A stretch of 64,000 nt of DNA from Xestospongia bergquistia (lineage: Eukaryota; Porifera; Demospongiae; Haplosclerida; Petrosiidae). Below the pieces are notes generated by a model. The model made no database searches. It was not told the origin of the DNA and was given only the letters and a program-made list of their open reading frames with translations. The DNA lies in the NCBI GenBank assembly GCA_963965975.1, contig OZ014420.1:549501-613500 (forward strand). Direction: 5' to 3'. Of this stretch, positions 1 through 13,797 are shown one piece after another; position 1 is the first letter of the stretch; each line of letters opens with the position of its first letter. A program made the translations under genes and the position numbers.

Positions 1-303
1 CAGGTGTAAAAATTTGATCACAAGGTGATGTTATATTCGAAGATGATTCAAGATAAGGTTCACAGTTACCATTAGTCCTGTATAATATCATAATAATATA
101 GACTGTCATGATAACTAGTTAACTTACATCATATTCTCCCATAGATCATCATCAAGTTCTGTACTACAGACTGATATGTTTCTTATATGATTGCTGAAGA
201 TTACTAAAGAAAAATTAATAGTTTCTTATACATAATTAGAATATTTACCTTTGCAGCAAAGTAGCAGGAAAGAAACTGATAACATCAGATAATCCATGTA
301 CAT
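1..303 (-). CDS. RTK locus 0, 5' end only (runs off left edge)
   Basis: This is the first part of a Frizzled-domain receptor tyrosine kinase that continues beyond the window. Three exons are visible. The signal-peptide exon (about 249-303) has in-frame ATGs at 303 and 297 and belongs to the class reading MDYLM-type then CCK. Exon 2 (128-203) carries the first cysteine of the Frizzled domain. The Frizzled exon starts at 77 and is cut at base 1. The visible part reads CDQIFTPG, which marks the class II ectodomain shared with loci 3, 7, 8 and 10. Splice sites are canonical. The kinase part is not in view, so I cannot say whether the locus is intact. Confidence 0.75.
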
Positions 304-443
304 GCTGTGTCACAAAGTTTTACTCTATATCAAATTATGAGTGATTTCAATTTTTTCAATCAATGCTTTAAATTTTTGAATCAAAACTACAAAATTATAT
401 TGAATATTTATACATAAACAAGCTACTTTAAGCATTGTTGTAA

Positions 444-3271
444 TTATGGAATAGAATATTTTTTAATTGGGTCTTCAACAAAAGCAGAAGAGAAGTCAAG
501 ATAACCAGCTAGTGGTTTCATAATGTCTTCTACAAACTTAACCAAATCAGAGAATCTTGGTCTCTCCTCTGGATTATATTGCCAACAGGATATCATTAAT
601 GTGTATCTAAAGACATTATAAGTTAGAAAAAGTAAATATACTCATGTCCTGTTTCTTACATTTCCTCAGAACATGCTGCATTATCAGGACAGATAAGTCT
701 CCCTCCACTGTCTAGTAATTGAACCACACTCAATGGATCTAATCCAGGATAAGGAGTTTTACCAAGACTGAACACCTCCCAACATAACACACCATATGAC
801 CACTGTGTAATTGAATAGAATAATATCTTTGTATATGACAAAATAAATAATGTACTAACCACATCTGTCTTCTCAGAGAACAGACCATCATGAAGGCTCT
901 CTAATGCCATCCACTTAACAGGTACTTTTATAACAGCTGTACTATCAGAATCATCTCTTTTCCATTGTCTAAAGTAGTTATGTAAGTAAACATCTTCTGA
1001 AAGCCCAAAATCACCAACTTTAACAATACCATTAACATCGATCCTAAAATGATAGAGATATAATATAATATTTAATAAAGATAGACTAGTCTTACATGCA
1101 GTTTCTAGCAGCAAGATCTCTGTGAACAAATTTCTGTTGAGCTAGATATGACATTCCTTTAGCAACTTGTAAACACATTGATAAAAGTTGTTTCCTTGCA
1201 TCAAGTATAATATTATCATCACTATTTTCTGATATTGTTAAATTTGGTCTCTCTTTCTTGAGATAAGACAACAGACTACCTCTAGCCATAAAAGGCATTA
1301 CTATGTAAGGTGCTTGACCAAGATCAAGACAAACTCCAATAAGAGAAAGTACATTAGGATGATCAAAAGAGGACATCTTTAGACTTTCTTCCATAATAGA
1401 GTTGACATCTTCTTTACTGTAAAGCCCTTCCATGTAAAAGAATTATAAATAACTTCAGAGTTAATAATAGTACTGACCTTTGAGTGTTTTGATGGCCACA
1501 GGTATTGGAGTACTATTAATGACATCACCATCAGGAGTTAGTAATCCTTGATACACTATTCCAAATTCACCTTTGATCACAAATAGTATTAATCAGATAT
1601 ATAACTGTCATTATATCAATGATACCTTGACCAACTGTCTCTTGTAATTGTAATGTTGTTCCTGTAATGATATTCTTGGATAGTTGTCTTAAATATGTAG
1701 AGGAAACACGAGATCTAAATGTGTCAGTAGTACTAGACTTTTCTTTATTTCTCATATGTACTGTAGGAACATCACTAACTATATAATAGTTATAATTTAT
1801 TGATATGTAAGTAGATATATCTTTACCATATCTCACAGATGTCTTTGTATCTGCTTTTAATCTAGAAAAAAAATAACAATATCAATGTTCTTTTCACAGT
1901 AATGTCACTTAACTTTGAGGTCAAAGTTAAAATGCACAAGATAAAGTTTGTGTTGCTCTATTTAAAAAACCACCAAATCATTACCTTGTTTGTTTCTTCT
2001 TTCTTCTTCTTAAACACACTATTATAAACAGTAATATTAATAGTGTTATTACCAGGAGTACTACTACAGATACCACAAAATATATAACTATAGATGTTAA
2101 GTTATCTGATGTTAGCTGTACAGGCTGAACAGAACTTGATGGAATGTATGATTGTGTTGATATAGATATTATTGAGTGATCTGATGTTAGTAGTGCTGAC
2201 TGGAGAGAACTTTGTAGAACAGGGATGTGGAAGAAAGTGGATTGTGTTGCTGTAGATACCATACCTGATGAGTGTTAAAGAACACACATACACACATATA
2301 GATAGGTAGATAGATCATACATACATTGTTACAACTACATACAACAAGTCACAATGTAAAAACATCTTCCTTCACCATTTTGTGTTTATATTTGCTCATC
2401 ATATGGTTGTACAATGAATGGATATGTTATGTATCTTAGTTCCAACTAAAACGTTATAGACTAACAGAATGATATTGATAACCCAGCTATAATTATTGTA
2501 GTATTAAAAGTATGAAGAGCATGTACACTCAAAAGTCAAGCGAACAAGTTACTAATTGTAAACATGTTGACTTACTGGTTTCACTGTTCCAGTTATAGCA
2601 ACAGTCATTACTAAGATTTAAATAACTAATATGTTCATCTGTGTTGTTACAATCAGGTAGTCTTAAAGTTTTATCATTTCTGAGGGAGGGGGCAATTTGT
2701 GTTATTAGAAGATCAGCTGCTTGCTTCCATACATCTGGACATAGAGATTGAGATACATATTTACAAAACTCAGAGCATACAAACTGTGGTACATGATATG
2801 TACCATTGTAACCACAAGGTAAGTAATAGTTATAACAGAGAAGTCTGACACTTATATCACGACAATGCTCTGGAATAAAATCTACCACTGCTTTTGCATC
2901 TTCAACAAAAAGTCTCAAACGATATTGGCTCCCTCCAACACGAGCATTTGGCATGTAGACATAGTCCACTCCAGGTGTAAAGAATTGATCACAGGGTGAT
3001 ACTCTATTATAAGATGAATCAAGATAAGGTTCACAGTTACCATTAGTCCTGTATAATATCATAATAATATGGACTGTCATGATAACTAGTTAACTTACAT
3101 CAAATTCTTCCATAGATCATCATCAAGTTCTGTACTACAGACTGATATGTTTCTTATATGATCACTAGACACTACTAAATAAACATTAATAGTTTTTTAT
3201 ACATAACTAGAATATTTACCTTTGCAGCAAACTAGCAGGAAAGAAACTAATAGATACATCAGGTAATCCAT
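444..3271 (-). CDS. RTK locus 1: Frizzled-domain receptor tyrosine kinase
   Basis: Single-pass plasma-membrane receptor kinase, about 676 aa over ten exons. The Frizzled exon is 2576-3048 and the stalk/transmembrane exon 1985-2264. Kinase exons run from 1571 down to 444. Motifs seen: glycine loop GQGEFG, VAIK lysine, HRDLAARN, DFG, PVKWMALES and DVWSYGV, so catalysis should be intact. The stalk exon is 75 bp longer than in locus 11 and holds a doubled LTSD-containing Ser/Thr segment, shared with loci 4 and 10. The C-terminal tail ends KKYSIP, because the usual stop after NQK is not kept. The signal exon begins MDYLMYLL. The ligand is unknown; Frizzled domains often bind Wnt or lipids in other receptors, but that is family knowledge only. 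Confidence 0.82.
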
Positions 3272-3394
3272 GCAGTGTAACAAATCTATATCAAATTATG
3301 AGTGATTTCAATTTTACAATTGATGCTTCAAATTTTTGAATCAAACTACGTTTTACAAAATTATATTAACAACTCATACTTAATTAAACATTGT

Positions 3395-4506
3395 TGCATT
3401 GTAATTATGGAATAAATTATTTTGATTTACATCTTCAACAAAAGCAGAAGAGAAATCAATATAACCAGCTAGTGGTTTCATAATGTCTTCTACAAACTGA
3501 ACCAAATCAGAGAATCTTGGTCTCTTCTCTGGATTATATATCCAACAGGACATCATCAATGTGTATCTAAAGACATTATAAGTTAGAAAAAGTAAATATA
3601 CTCATGTCCTGTTCCTTACATTTCCTCAGAACATGCTGCATTATCAAGACAGATAAGTCTCTCTCCACTCTCTAGTAACTTAACCACACTCAGTGGATCT
3701 AATCCAGGATAAGGAGTTTTACCAAGACTGAACACCTCCCAATATTGTCGTTATATAGCTGTCAGACTTTTTTGTTTTAACCTTTACTTACCTTGTGGTT
3801 ACAATGGTACATATCATGTACCACAGTTTGTATGCTCTGAGTTTGTAAATATGTATCTCAAACTCTATGTCCAGATGTATGGAAGCAAGCAGCTGATCTT
3901 CTAATGTACTATCAGAATAATTTATTAGTATATACATAGAAATGTCCTTACCATATCTCACAGATGTATCTGCTTTCAAACTAAAAAAAATAAAGATGTG
4001 ATCCATGTTCTTTGAGGTCAAAGTTAAAATGCACAAGATAAAGTTTGTGTTGTTCTATTTAAAACCCACCAAATCATTACCTTGTTTGTTTCTTCTTTCT
4101 TCTTCTTAAACACACTATTATAAACACTAATATTAATAGTGTTATTACCAGGAGTACTACTATAGATACCACAAAATATATAACTATAGATGTTAAATTA
4201 TCTGATGTTAGTTGTACTGCAGGCTGAACAGAACTTGATGGAATGTATGCTAGGTGGAGAGAACTTGATTGAACAGTGTAAGGAAGAGTACTGTGTCATT
4301 ATTGATGTAGATATCATATCTGATGAGAGCTCTATATATATTATAAAATAATGTATTATATTAGTTGTTAAAGAAGTATGGACAAATATGTTTCTTATAT
4401 GATGACTGAAGATTACTAAAAAATTAATAGTTTCTTATACATAATTAGAATATTTACCTTTGCAGCAAACTAGCAGGAAAGAAATTGATAACATCAGATA
4501 TTCCAT
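3395..4506 (-). pseudogene. RTK locus 2: rearranged pseudogene with inverted Frizzled fragment
   Basis: Only scraps of an RTK remain. There are two last kinase exons (about 3420-3565 and 3627-3740), a short juxtamembrane remnant (about 3905-3985), a complete-looking transmembrane exon (about 4083-4318) and a signal exon (to 4506). The kinase core, including the glycine loop, HRD and DFG exons, is missing. Between the kinase and juxtamembrane remnants, 3790-3900 carries part of a Frizzled exon in the opposite (plus) orientation; it reads LPCGYNGTYHVPQFVCSEF before the frame is lost. The Frizzled exon is absent from its normal place. An inversion plus deletions within the array explains the layout. 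I see no route to a functional receptor. Confidence 0.8.
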
Positions 4507-4626
4507 CATGCGCATGCAATGTCACAAAGATTTACTCTATAATCAAATTATGAGTAATTTCAATTTTTTCCAATCAATGCTTCAAATTTTGAATCAAAAC
4601 TGCATTTTACAAAAATTATATTACAA

Positions 4627-7422
4627 TTATTTTTGATTTGCGTCTTCAACAAAAGCAGAAGAGAAGTCAAGATAACCAGCTAGTGGTTTCATAATGTCTT
4701 CTATAAACTGAGCCAGATCAGAGAATCTTGGTCTCTCCTCTGGATTATATTGCCAACAGGACATCATCAATGTGTGTCTAAAGACATTATAAGCTAGAAA
4801 AAGTAAATATGCTTATGTTCTGTTCCTTACATTTCCTCAGAACATGCTGCATTATCAGGACAGATAAGTCTCCCTCCACTGTCTAGTAATTGAACAACAC
4901 TCAGTGGATCTAATCCAGGATAAGGAGTTTTACCAAGACTGAATACCTCCCAACATAACACACCATATGACCACTGTGTGATTGAATAGAATAATATCTT
5001 TGTACATGACAAAATAAATAATGTACTAACCACATCTGTCTTCTCAGAGAACAGACCATCATGAAGGCTCTCTAATGCCATCCACTTAACAGGTAGTTTT
5101 ATAACAGCTGTACTATCAGAATCATCTCTTTTCCATTGTCTAAAATAGTTATGTAAGTAGATATCTTCTGAAAGTCCAAAATCACCAACTTTAATAATAT
5201 CATTAGCATCAATCCTAAAATGATAGAGATATAATATAATATTTAATAAAGATAACTAGTCTTATACATGCAGTTTCTAGCAGCAAGATCTCTGTGAACA
5301 AATTTCTGTTGAGCTAAATATGACATTCCTTTAGCAACTTGTAAACACATTGATAAAAGTTGTTTCCTTGCATCAAGTATAATATTATCATCACTGTTTT
5401 CTGATATTGTTAAATTTGGTCTCTCTTTCTTGAGATAAGACAACAGACTACCTCTAGCCATAAAAGGCATTACTATGTGTGGTGCTTCACCAAGATCAAG
5501 ACAAATTCCAATAAGAGAAAGTATATTAGGATGATCAAAAGTAGACATCTTTAGACTCTCTTCCATAATGGAGTTGACATCTTCTTTACTGTAAAGACCT
5601 TCCATTTAAAAGAATTATAAATAACTTCAGAGTTAATAATAGCACTGACCTTTGAGTGTTTTAATGGCCACAGGTATTGGAGTTCTATTAATGACATCAC
5701 CATCAGGAGTTAGTAATCCTCGGTATACTATTCCAAATTCACCTTTGATTACAAATAGTGTTAATCAGATATATAACTGTCATTATATCAATGATACCTT
5801 GACCAAGTGTCTCTTGTAATTGCAATGTTGTTCCTGGAATGATATTCTTGGATAGTTGTCTTAAATATGTAGAGGAAACACGAGGTCTAAATGTGTCAGT
5901 AGTACTAGACTTTTCTTTATTTCTCGCATGTACTGTAGGAACATCACTAACTATATAATAGATATAATTTATTGATATGTAAGTAGATATATCCTTACCA
6001 TATATCATAGATGTATCTGCTTTCAAACTAAAAGAAATAAAGATATAATCCATGTTATTTGAGGTCAAAGTTAAAACATACAAGATAAAGTTTGTGTTGA
6101 TCTATTTAAAAACCACCAAATCATTACCTTGTTTGTTTCTTCTTTCTTCTTCTTAAACACACTATTATAAACATTAATATTAATAGTGTTATTACCAGGA
6201 CTACTACTACAGATACTACAAAATATATAACTATAGATGTTGAGTTATCTGATGTTAGCTGTACTGCAGGTTGAACAGAACTTGATGGAGTATATGCTAG
6301 ATGGACAGAACTTGATGGAGTATATGCTAGATGGACAGAACTTGATGGAGTATATGCTAGATGGACAGAACTTGATAGAACACGAATGTTTAAGAAAGAG
6401 TACTGTGTCATTATTAATGTAGATGTCATATCTGATGAGAACTATCTATATATTATAATATATTATATTAATTGTTAAAGAAGTATGTACAGATTACTAA
6501 CATTTGTAACACAAACAAATAACAACAACAAGTCATATTATAAACAATAACCTTTTCCAGTTTCTATTTACATAATCTGCTATCATATTTAGACACAATG
6601 TATTAATATAACTTGACATATACTGATAACCAACTATTATTACTGTAGTATTACTATAATTACTATAGTATTACCATTCTTGGAGACTATTAGTCAAGCC
6701 TAATAGTAAACATTTGTACTTACTGGTTTCGATGTTCCCATTATAACAACAATCATTACTGAGATTTAAATAACTAATGTGTTCATCTGTATGGTTGCAG
6801 TCAGGTAATTTTAATGTTTTCTCATTTGGGTATATGATGTTAAGACGAGATTCTAAGAAAATAGCCCCATTTCGCCATTCAGCTGAACACAGAGATTGAG
6901 ATACATATATACAAAACTCAGAGCAAACAAACTGTGGTACATAATATGTACCATTGTAACCACAAGGTAAGTAATAGTTATAACAGAGAAGTCTAATGGC
7001 TACATCACGACATTTGAGTGGAAGATGAAGTAATGCTGATTCCATATCATCAGCAAAACCTCTCAGCCTTTTTTGTGAACCATAAAGACGGTTATTTGGT
7101 ATGTAGACATAGTCCACTCCGGGTGTAAAAATTTGATCACAAGGTGATGTTATATTTGAAGATGAATCAAGATAAAGTTCACAGTTACCATTACTCCTGT
7201 ATAATATCATAATAATATAGACTGTCATGATAACTAGTTAACTTACATCATATTCTCCCATAGATCATCATCAAGTTCTGTACTACAGACTGATATGTTT
7301 CTTACGTGATTACTAAAGATTACTAAAGAAAAATTAATAGTTTCTTATACATAATTAGAATATTTACCTTTGCAGCAAACTAGCAGAAAAGAAATTGATA
7401 ACATAAGATAATCCATGTACAT
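4627..7422 (-). CDS. RTK locus 3: Frizzled-domain receptor tyrosine kinase with repeated stalk
   Basis: Apparently intact ten-exon receptor kinase. The Frizzled exon (within 6720-7195) is class II (NNRLYGSQKRLRGF, LKLPDCNHTDE). The stalk exon (about 6128-6430) contains three tandem copies of a 30-bp unit encoding SSVHLAYTPS, seen in no other locus here. The transmembrane helix is followed by an RRRKKK stop-transfer run. The kinase has GQGEFG, VAIK, HRDLAARN and DFG. The donor after the HRD exon is GTATAAG instead of the array-typical GTAAGA, still a legal GT site. The signal exon has two in-frame starts (7422 or 7416). Class II Frizzled combined with the MDYLM-type signal exon suggests recombination between array members. 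Confidence 0.82.
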
Positions 7423-7573
7423 GCTGTGTTACAAAGATTTACTCTATATCAAATTATGAGTGATTTCAATTTTTTCAATCAATGCTTTAATTTTTGAATC
7501 AAAACTACAAAATTTTATTAACCATTTATGTATAAACAAGCTACTTTAAGCATTGTTGTAATTATGGAACAAA

Positions 7574-10383
7574 TTATTTTTGATTTGCATCTTGAACAAA
7601 AGCAGAAGTGAAGTCAAGATAACCTGCTAGTGGTTTCATAATGTCTTCTACAAACTGAAACAAATCAGAGAATCTTGGTCTCTCCTCTGGATTATATTTC
7701 CAACAGGACATCATTGATGTGTATCTAAAGACATTATAAGTTAGAAAAAGTAAATATACTCATGTCCTGTTCCTTACATTTCCTCAGAACATGCTGCATT
7801 ATCAGGACAGATAAGTCTCCCTCCACTGTCTAGTAATTGAACCACACTCAGTGGATCTAATCCAGGATAAGGAGTTTTACCAAGACTGAACACCTCCCAA
7901 CATAACACACCATATGACCACTGTGTAATTGAATAGAATAATATCTTTGTATGTGACAAATAAATAGTGTACTAACCACATCTGTCTTCTCAGAGAACAG
8001 ACCATCATGAAGGCTCTCTAATGCCATCCACTTAACAGGTAGTTTTATAACAGCTGTACTATCAGAATCATCTCTTTTCCATTGTCTAAAGTAGTTATGT
8101 AAGTAAACATCTTCTGAAAGCCCAAAATCACCAACTTTAATAATTCCATTAGCATCAATCCTAAAATGATAGAGATATAATATAATATTTAATAAAGATA
8201 GACTAGTCTTACATGCAGTTTCTAGCAGCAAGATCTCTGTGAACAAATCTCTGTTGAGCTAAATATGACATTCCTTTAGCAACTTGTAAACACATTGATA
8301 AAAGTTGTTTCCTTGCATCGAGTATAATATTATCATCACTGTTTTCTGATATTGTTAAATTTGGTCTCTCTTTCTTGAGATAAGACAACAGACTACCTCT
8401 AGCCATAAAAGGCATTACTATATGAGGTGCCTGACCAAGATCAAGACAAACTCCAATAAGAGAAAGTACATTAGGATGATCAAAAGAGGACATCTTTAGA
8501 CTTTCTTCCATAATAGAGTTGACATCTTCTTTACTGTAAAGACCTTCCATGTAAAAAATTATAAATAACTTCAGAGTTAATAATAGTACTGACCTTTGAG
8601 TGTTTTAATGGCCACAGGTATTGGAGTACTATTAATGACATCACCATCAGGAGTTAGTAATCCTTGATACACTATTCCAAATTCACCTTTGATCACAAAT
8701 AGTATTAATCAGATATATAATTGTCATTATATCAATGATACCTTGACCAACTGTCTCCTGTAATTGTAATGTTGTTCCTGTAATGATATTCTTGGATAGT
8801 TGCCTTAAATATGTAGAGGAAACACGAGCTCTAAATGTGTCAGTAGTACTAGACTTTTCTTTATTTCTCATATGTACTGTAGGAACATCACTAACTATAT
8901 AATAGTTATAATTTATTGATATGTAAGTAGATATATCTTTACCATATCTCACAGATGTCTTTGTATCTGCTTTTAATCTAGAAAAAAATAACGATATCAA
9001 TGTTCTTTTCGCAGTAATGTCACTTAAGTTTGAGGTCAAAGTTAAAATGCACAAGATAAAATTTGTGTTGCTCTATTTAAAAACCACCAAATCATTACCT
9101 TGTTTGTTTCTTCTTTCTTCTTCTTAAACACACTATTATAAACAGTAATATTAATAGTGTTATTACCAGGAGTATTACTACAGATACCACAAAATATATA
9201 ACTATAGATGTTAAGTTATCTGATGTTAGCTGTACAGGCTGAACAGAACTTGATGGAATGTGTGATTGTGTTGATATAGATATTATTGAGTGATCTGATG
9301 TTAGTAGTGCTGACTGGACAGAACTTTGTAGAACAAGTATGTGGAAGAAAGTGGATTGTGTTGCTGTAGATACCATACCTGATGAGTGTTAAAGAACACA
9401 CATACACACATATAGATAGATAGATAGATCATACATTGTTGACCAACTACATACAACAAGTCACAATGTAAAAACATCTTCCTTCACCATTTTGTGTTTA
9501 TATTTGCTCATCATATGGTTGTACAATGAATGGATATGTTATGTATCTTAGTTCCAACTAAAACGTTATAGACTAACAGAATGATATTGATAACCCAGCG
9601 ATAATTATTGTAGTATTAAAAGTATGAAGAGCATGTACACTCAAAAGTCAAGCGAACAAGTTACTAATTGTAAACATGTTGACTTACTGGTTTCGATGTT
9701 CCAATTATAGCAACAGTCATTACTAAGATTTAAATAACCAATATGTTCATCTGTGTTGTTACAATCAGGTAGTCTTAAAGTTTTATCATTTCTGAGGGAG
9801 GGGGCAATTTGTGTTATTAGAAGATAAGCTGCTTGCTTCCATACATCTGGACATAGAGATTGAGATACATATTTACAAAACTCAGAGCATACAAACTGTG
9901 GTACATGATATGTACCATTGTAACCACAAGGTAAGTAATAGTTATAACAGAGAAGTCTGACACTTATATCACGACAATGCTCTGGAATAAAATCTATCAC
10001 TGCTTTTGCATCTTCAACAAAAAGTCTCAAACGATATTGGCTCCCTCCAACACGAGCATTTGGTATGTAAACATAGTCCACTCCAGGTGTAAAGAATTGA
10101 TCACAGGGTGATACTCTATTATAAGATGAATCAAGATAAGGTTCACAGTTACCATTAGTCCTGTATAATATTGTAATAATATGGACTGTCATGATAACTA
10201 GTTAACTTACATCATATTCTCCCATAGATCATCATCAAGTTCTGTACTACAGACTGATATGTTTCTTATATGATGACTACACACTACTAAATAAACATTA
10301 ATAGTTTTTTATACATAACTAGAATATTTACCTTTGCAGCAAACTAGCAGGAAAGAAACTAATAGATACATCAGGTAATCCAT
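7574..10383 (-). CDS. RTK locus 4: Frizzled-domain receptor tyrosine kinase
   Basis: Apparently intact receptor kinase of about 672 aa, very close to locus 1 through the Frizzled exon (class I, about 9690-10165), the long stalk exon (about 9099-9378) and the juxtamembrane exon. The last exon differs: the tail ends FVQDANQK. Kinase motifs GQGEFG, VAIK, HRDLAARN (preceded by QQRF rather than QQKF), DFG and WSYGV are present. Upstream of the start, at 10399-10786, the usual spacer is replaced by an unrelated 390-bp insertion, so the promoter of this copy may differ from its sisters. The tail and HRD-region changes point to separate histories for parts of the gene. Confidence 0.82.
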
Positions 10384-10398
10384 GTAGTGTAACAAAGA

Positions 10399-10786
10399 TT
10401 GCGTTATGCCGGGTTCGCCTACTCTACTTTTAATACAATAGTACGGTTTCGCCTACAGATAACGTAATTCTAATTAATCAAAATTTAATATTGTGAATTT
10501 ACAAATTACAAGACAAAAGCTACTGGACCAAAAGGGACTGAAACAATCTAAGTAATGACGAAGGAGTTTAAGGTAAATGATGATTAAAGAGTGTATAATT
10601 TAATGTTAAGAAAAGTAATGAATGATTAATGAATTACAAGTTAATGTGTTGAGACATGCGTCAGATAAAGAGATTACATCATTGCTAAATCTTTTGAGTT
10701 CCTTAATGTGTTGATCTTTTTCTATAGCTTTCTTTTTCTGATGATGTGGATGTGCACCTGCTGCAAGCTGCTGTATCAAAAGCTCT
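10399..10786. other. Insertion of unrelated DNA in an RTK spacer
   Basis: The sister loci have a short conserved spacer here (AAAGATTTACTC then TATGAGTG). Here about 390 bp of foreign sequence lie between AAAGATT and TATGAGTG. The insert has a GC-richer left end with two related motifs, GGGTTCGCCTAC and GGTTTCGCCTAC. On the minus strand it holds an open frame of about 60 codons (10606-10800) with AAGAHPHHQKKKAIEKDQH, which may be a fragment of a gene I do not recognise. No terminal repeats or clear target duplication are visible. Confidence 0.6.
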
Positions 10787-10909
10787 ATGAGTGATTTCAA
10801 TTATTTTTCAATCAATGCTTCAAATATTTGAATCAAACTACGTTTTACAAAATTATATTAACCATTCATACTTAATTAAACATTGTAAGCATTGTAATTA
10901 TGAAATAAA

Positions 10910-13639
10910 TTATTTTTGATTTATATTTTCAACAAAAGCAGAAGAGAAGTCAAGATAACCAGCTAGTGGTTTAATAATGTCTTCTACAAACTGAACTAAA
11001 TCAGAGAATCTTGGTCTCTCCTCTGAATTATATTTCCAACAGGACATCATCAATGTGTATCTAAAGACATTATAAGTTAGAAAAAATAAATATACTCATG
11101 TCCTGTTCCTTACATTTCCTCAGAACATGCTGCATTATCAGGACAGATAAGTCTCCCTCCACTGTCTAGTAATTTAACCACACTCAATGGATCTAATCCA
11201 GGATAAGGAGTTTTACCAAGACTGAACACCTCCCAACATAACACACCATATGACCACTGTGTGATTGAATAGAATAATATCATTGTACATGACAAAAAAA
11301 TAATGTACTAACCACATCTGTCTTCTCAGAGAACAGACCATCATGAAGGCTCTCTAATGCCATCCACTTAACAGGTAGTTTTATAACAGCTGTACTATCA
11401 GAATCATCTCTTTTCCATTGTCTAAAATAGTTACGTAAGTAAACATCTTCTGAAAGTCCAAAATCACCAACTTTAATAATATCATTAGCATCAATCCTAA
11501 AATGATAGAGATATAATATAATATTTAATAAAGATAGACTAGTCTTACATGCAGTTTCTAGCAGCAAGATCTCTGTGAACAAATTTCTGTTGAGCTAGAT
11601 ATGACATTCCTTTAGCAACTTGTAAACACATTGATAAAAGTTGTTTCCTTGCATCAAGTATAATATTATCATCACTGTTTTCTGATATTGTTAAATTTGG
11701 TCTCTCTTTCTTGAGATAAGACAACAGACTACCTCTAGCCATAAAAGGCATTACTATATGAGGTGCCTGACCAAGATCAAGACAAATTCCAATAAGAGAA
11801 AGTACATTAGGATGATCAAAAGAGGACATCTTTAGACACTCTTCCATAATGGAGTTGACATCTTCTTTACTGTAAAGACCTTCCATGTAAAAGAATTATA
11901 AATAACTTCAGAGTTAATAATAGTACTGACCTTTGAGTGTCTTAATGGCCACAGGTATTGGAGTACTATTAATGACATCACCATCAGGAGTTAGTAATCC
12001 TCGGTATACTATTCCAAATTCACCTTTGATCACAAATAGTATTAATCAGATATATAATTGTCATTATATCAATGATACCTTGACCAACTGTCTCTTGTAA
12101 TTGTAATGTTGATCCTGGAATGATATTCTTGGATAGTTGTCTTAAATATGTAGAGGAAACACGAGGTCTAAATGTGTCAGTAATACTAGACTTTTCTTTA
12201 TTTCTCATATGTACTGTAGGAATATCACTAACTATATAATAGTTATAATTTATTGATATGTAAGTAGATATATCTTTACCATATCTCACAGATGTATCTG
12301 CTTTCAAACTAAAAGAAATAAAGATGTTCTTTGAGGTCAAAGTTAAAACATACAAGATAAAGTTTGTGTTGCTCTATTTAAAAACCACCAAATCATTACC
12401 TTGTTTGTTTCTTCTTTCTTCTTCTTAAACACACTATTATAAACACTAATATTAATAGTGTTATTACCAGGAATACTACTACAGATACCACAAAATATAT
12501 AACTATAAATGTTAAGTTATCTGATGTTAGTTGTACAGGCTGAACAGAACTTGACGGAATGTGTGGTAGGTGGATAGAACTTGATAGAACAGGGATGTGT
12601 AAGGAAGAGTACTGTGTCATTATTGATGTAGATATCATATCTGATGAGAGCTCTATATATATTATAAAATAATGTATTATATTAATTGTTAAAGAAGTAT
12701 GGATAGATTACTAACATCTGTAACACAAACAAATAACAACAACAAGTCATATTATAAAACAATATCCCTTTACCAGTTTGTGTTTATATAAATCTGCTAT
12801 CATATGGCACAATGTACCAGTATTGATATAACTTGACATATACTGATAACCAACTATTATTACTGTAATATTACTATAATTACTATAGTATTAACATTCT
12901 GGAGAGCATATAGTCAAGCCTAATGATATACATGTTAACATACTGGTTTCGATGTCCCCATTATAGCAACAATCATTACTGAGATTTAAATAACTAATAT
13001 GTTCATCTGTGTTGTTACAATCAGGTAGTCTTAAAGTTTTATCATCTCGGAGGGAGGCGGCAATTTGTGTTATTAGAAGATCAGCTGCTTTCTTCCATAC
13101 ATCTGGACATAGAATTTGAGATACATATTTACAAAACTCAGAGCATACAAACTGTGGTACATGATATGTACCATTGTAACCACAAGGTAAGTAATAGTTA
13201 TAACAGAGAAATCCGACAGCTATATCACGACATTGCTTTGGAATAAAATCTATCGCTCCTTTTACATCATCAAGAAGAAGTCTCAAACGATGTTGGTTCC
13301 CTCCAACACGAGTATTTGGTATGTAGACATAGTCCACTCCAGGTGTAAAGAATTGATCACAAGGTGATACTCTGTTAGAAGATGAATCAAGATAAGGTTC
13401 ACAGTTACCATTAGTCCTGTATAATATCATAATAATATAGACTGTCATGATAACTAGTTAGCTTACATCATATTCTCCCATAGATCATCATCAAGTTCTG
13501 TACTACAGACTGATATGTTTCTTACATGATCACTAGACACTACTAAATAAACATTAATAGTTTTTTATACATAACTAGAATATTTACCTTTGCAGCAAAC
13601 TAGCAGGAAAGAAACTAATAGAAACATAGGGTAATCCAT
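10910..13639 (-). CDS. RTK locus 5: Frizzled-domain receptor tyrosine kinase
   Basis: Apparently intact ten-exon receptor kinase with class I Frizzled exon (about 12935-13416), a short stalk exon (about 12400-12640, ISTSIMTQ type) and a complete kinase. The glycine loop, VAIK lysine, HRDLAARN, DFG, PVKWMALES and the last-lobe exon all read through. The activation-region variant is YLRNYFRQ where most copies have YLHNYFRQ, a histidine to arginine change three residues after SEDV. The signal exon reads MDYPMFLL. It lies directly upstream of locus 4 with no MEI1-derived DNA between them. The stalk is the same type as in locus 6. Confidence 0.82.
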
Positions 13640-13797
13640 GCAGTGTAACAAAGATTTACTCTATATCAAATTATGAGTGATTTCAATTTTTTCAATCAAT
13701 GCTTCAAATTTTTGAATCAAATACGTTTCACAAAATTATATTAACCATTCATACTTAATTAAACATTGTAACCATTGTAATTATGGAATAAATTAAT

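Noticed and set aside
6237-6422. Plus-strand frame reading repeated NLMEYMLDGQ
   Set aside because: Antisense of the 30-bp stalk repeat in RTK locus 3; no start context or splice support.
10399-10470. tRNA-like motifs (GGTTCGCC) in the insert
   Set aside because: The T-loop consensus is incomplete and no cloverleaf can be drawn; the motif is simply repeated twice.
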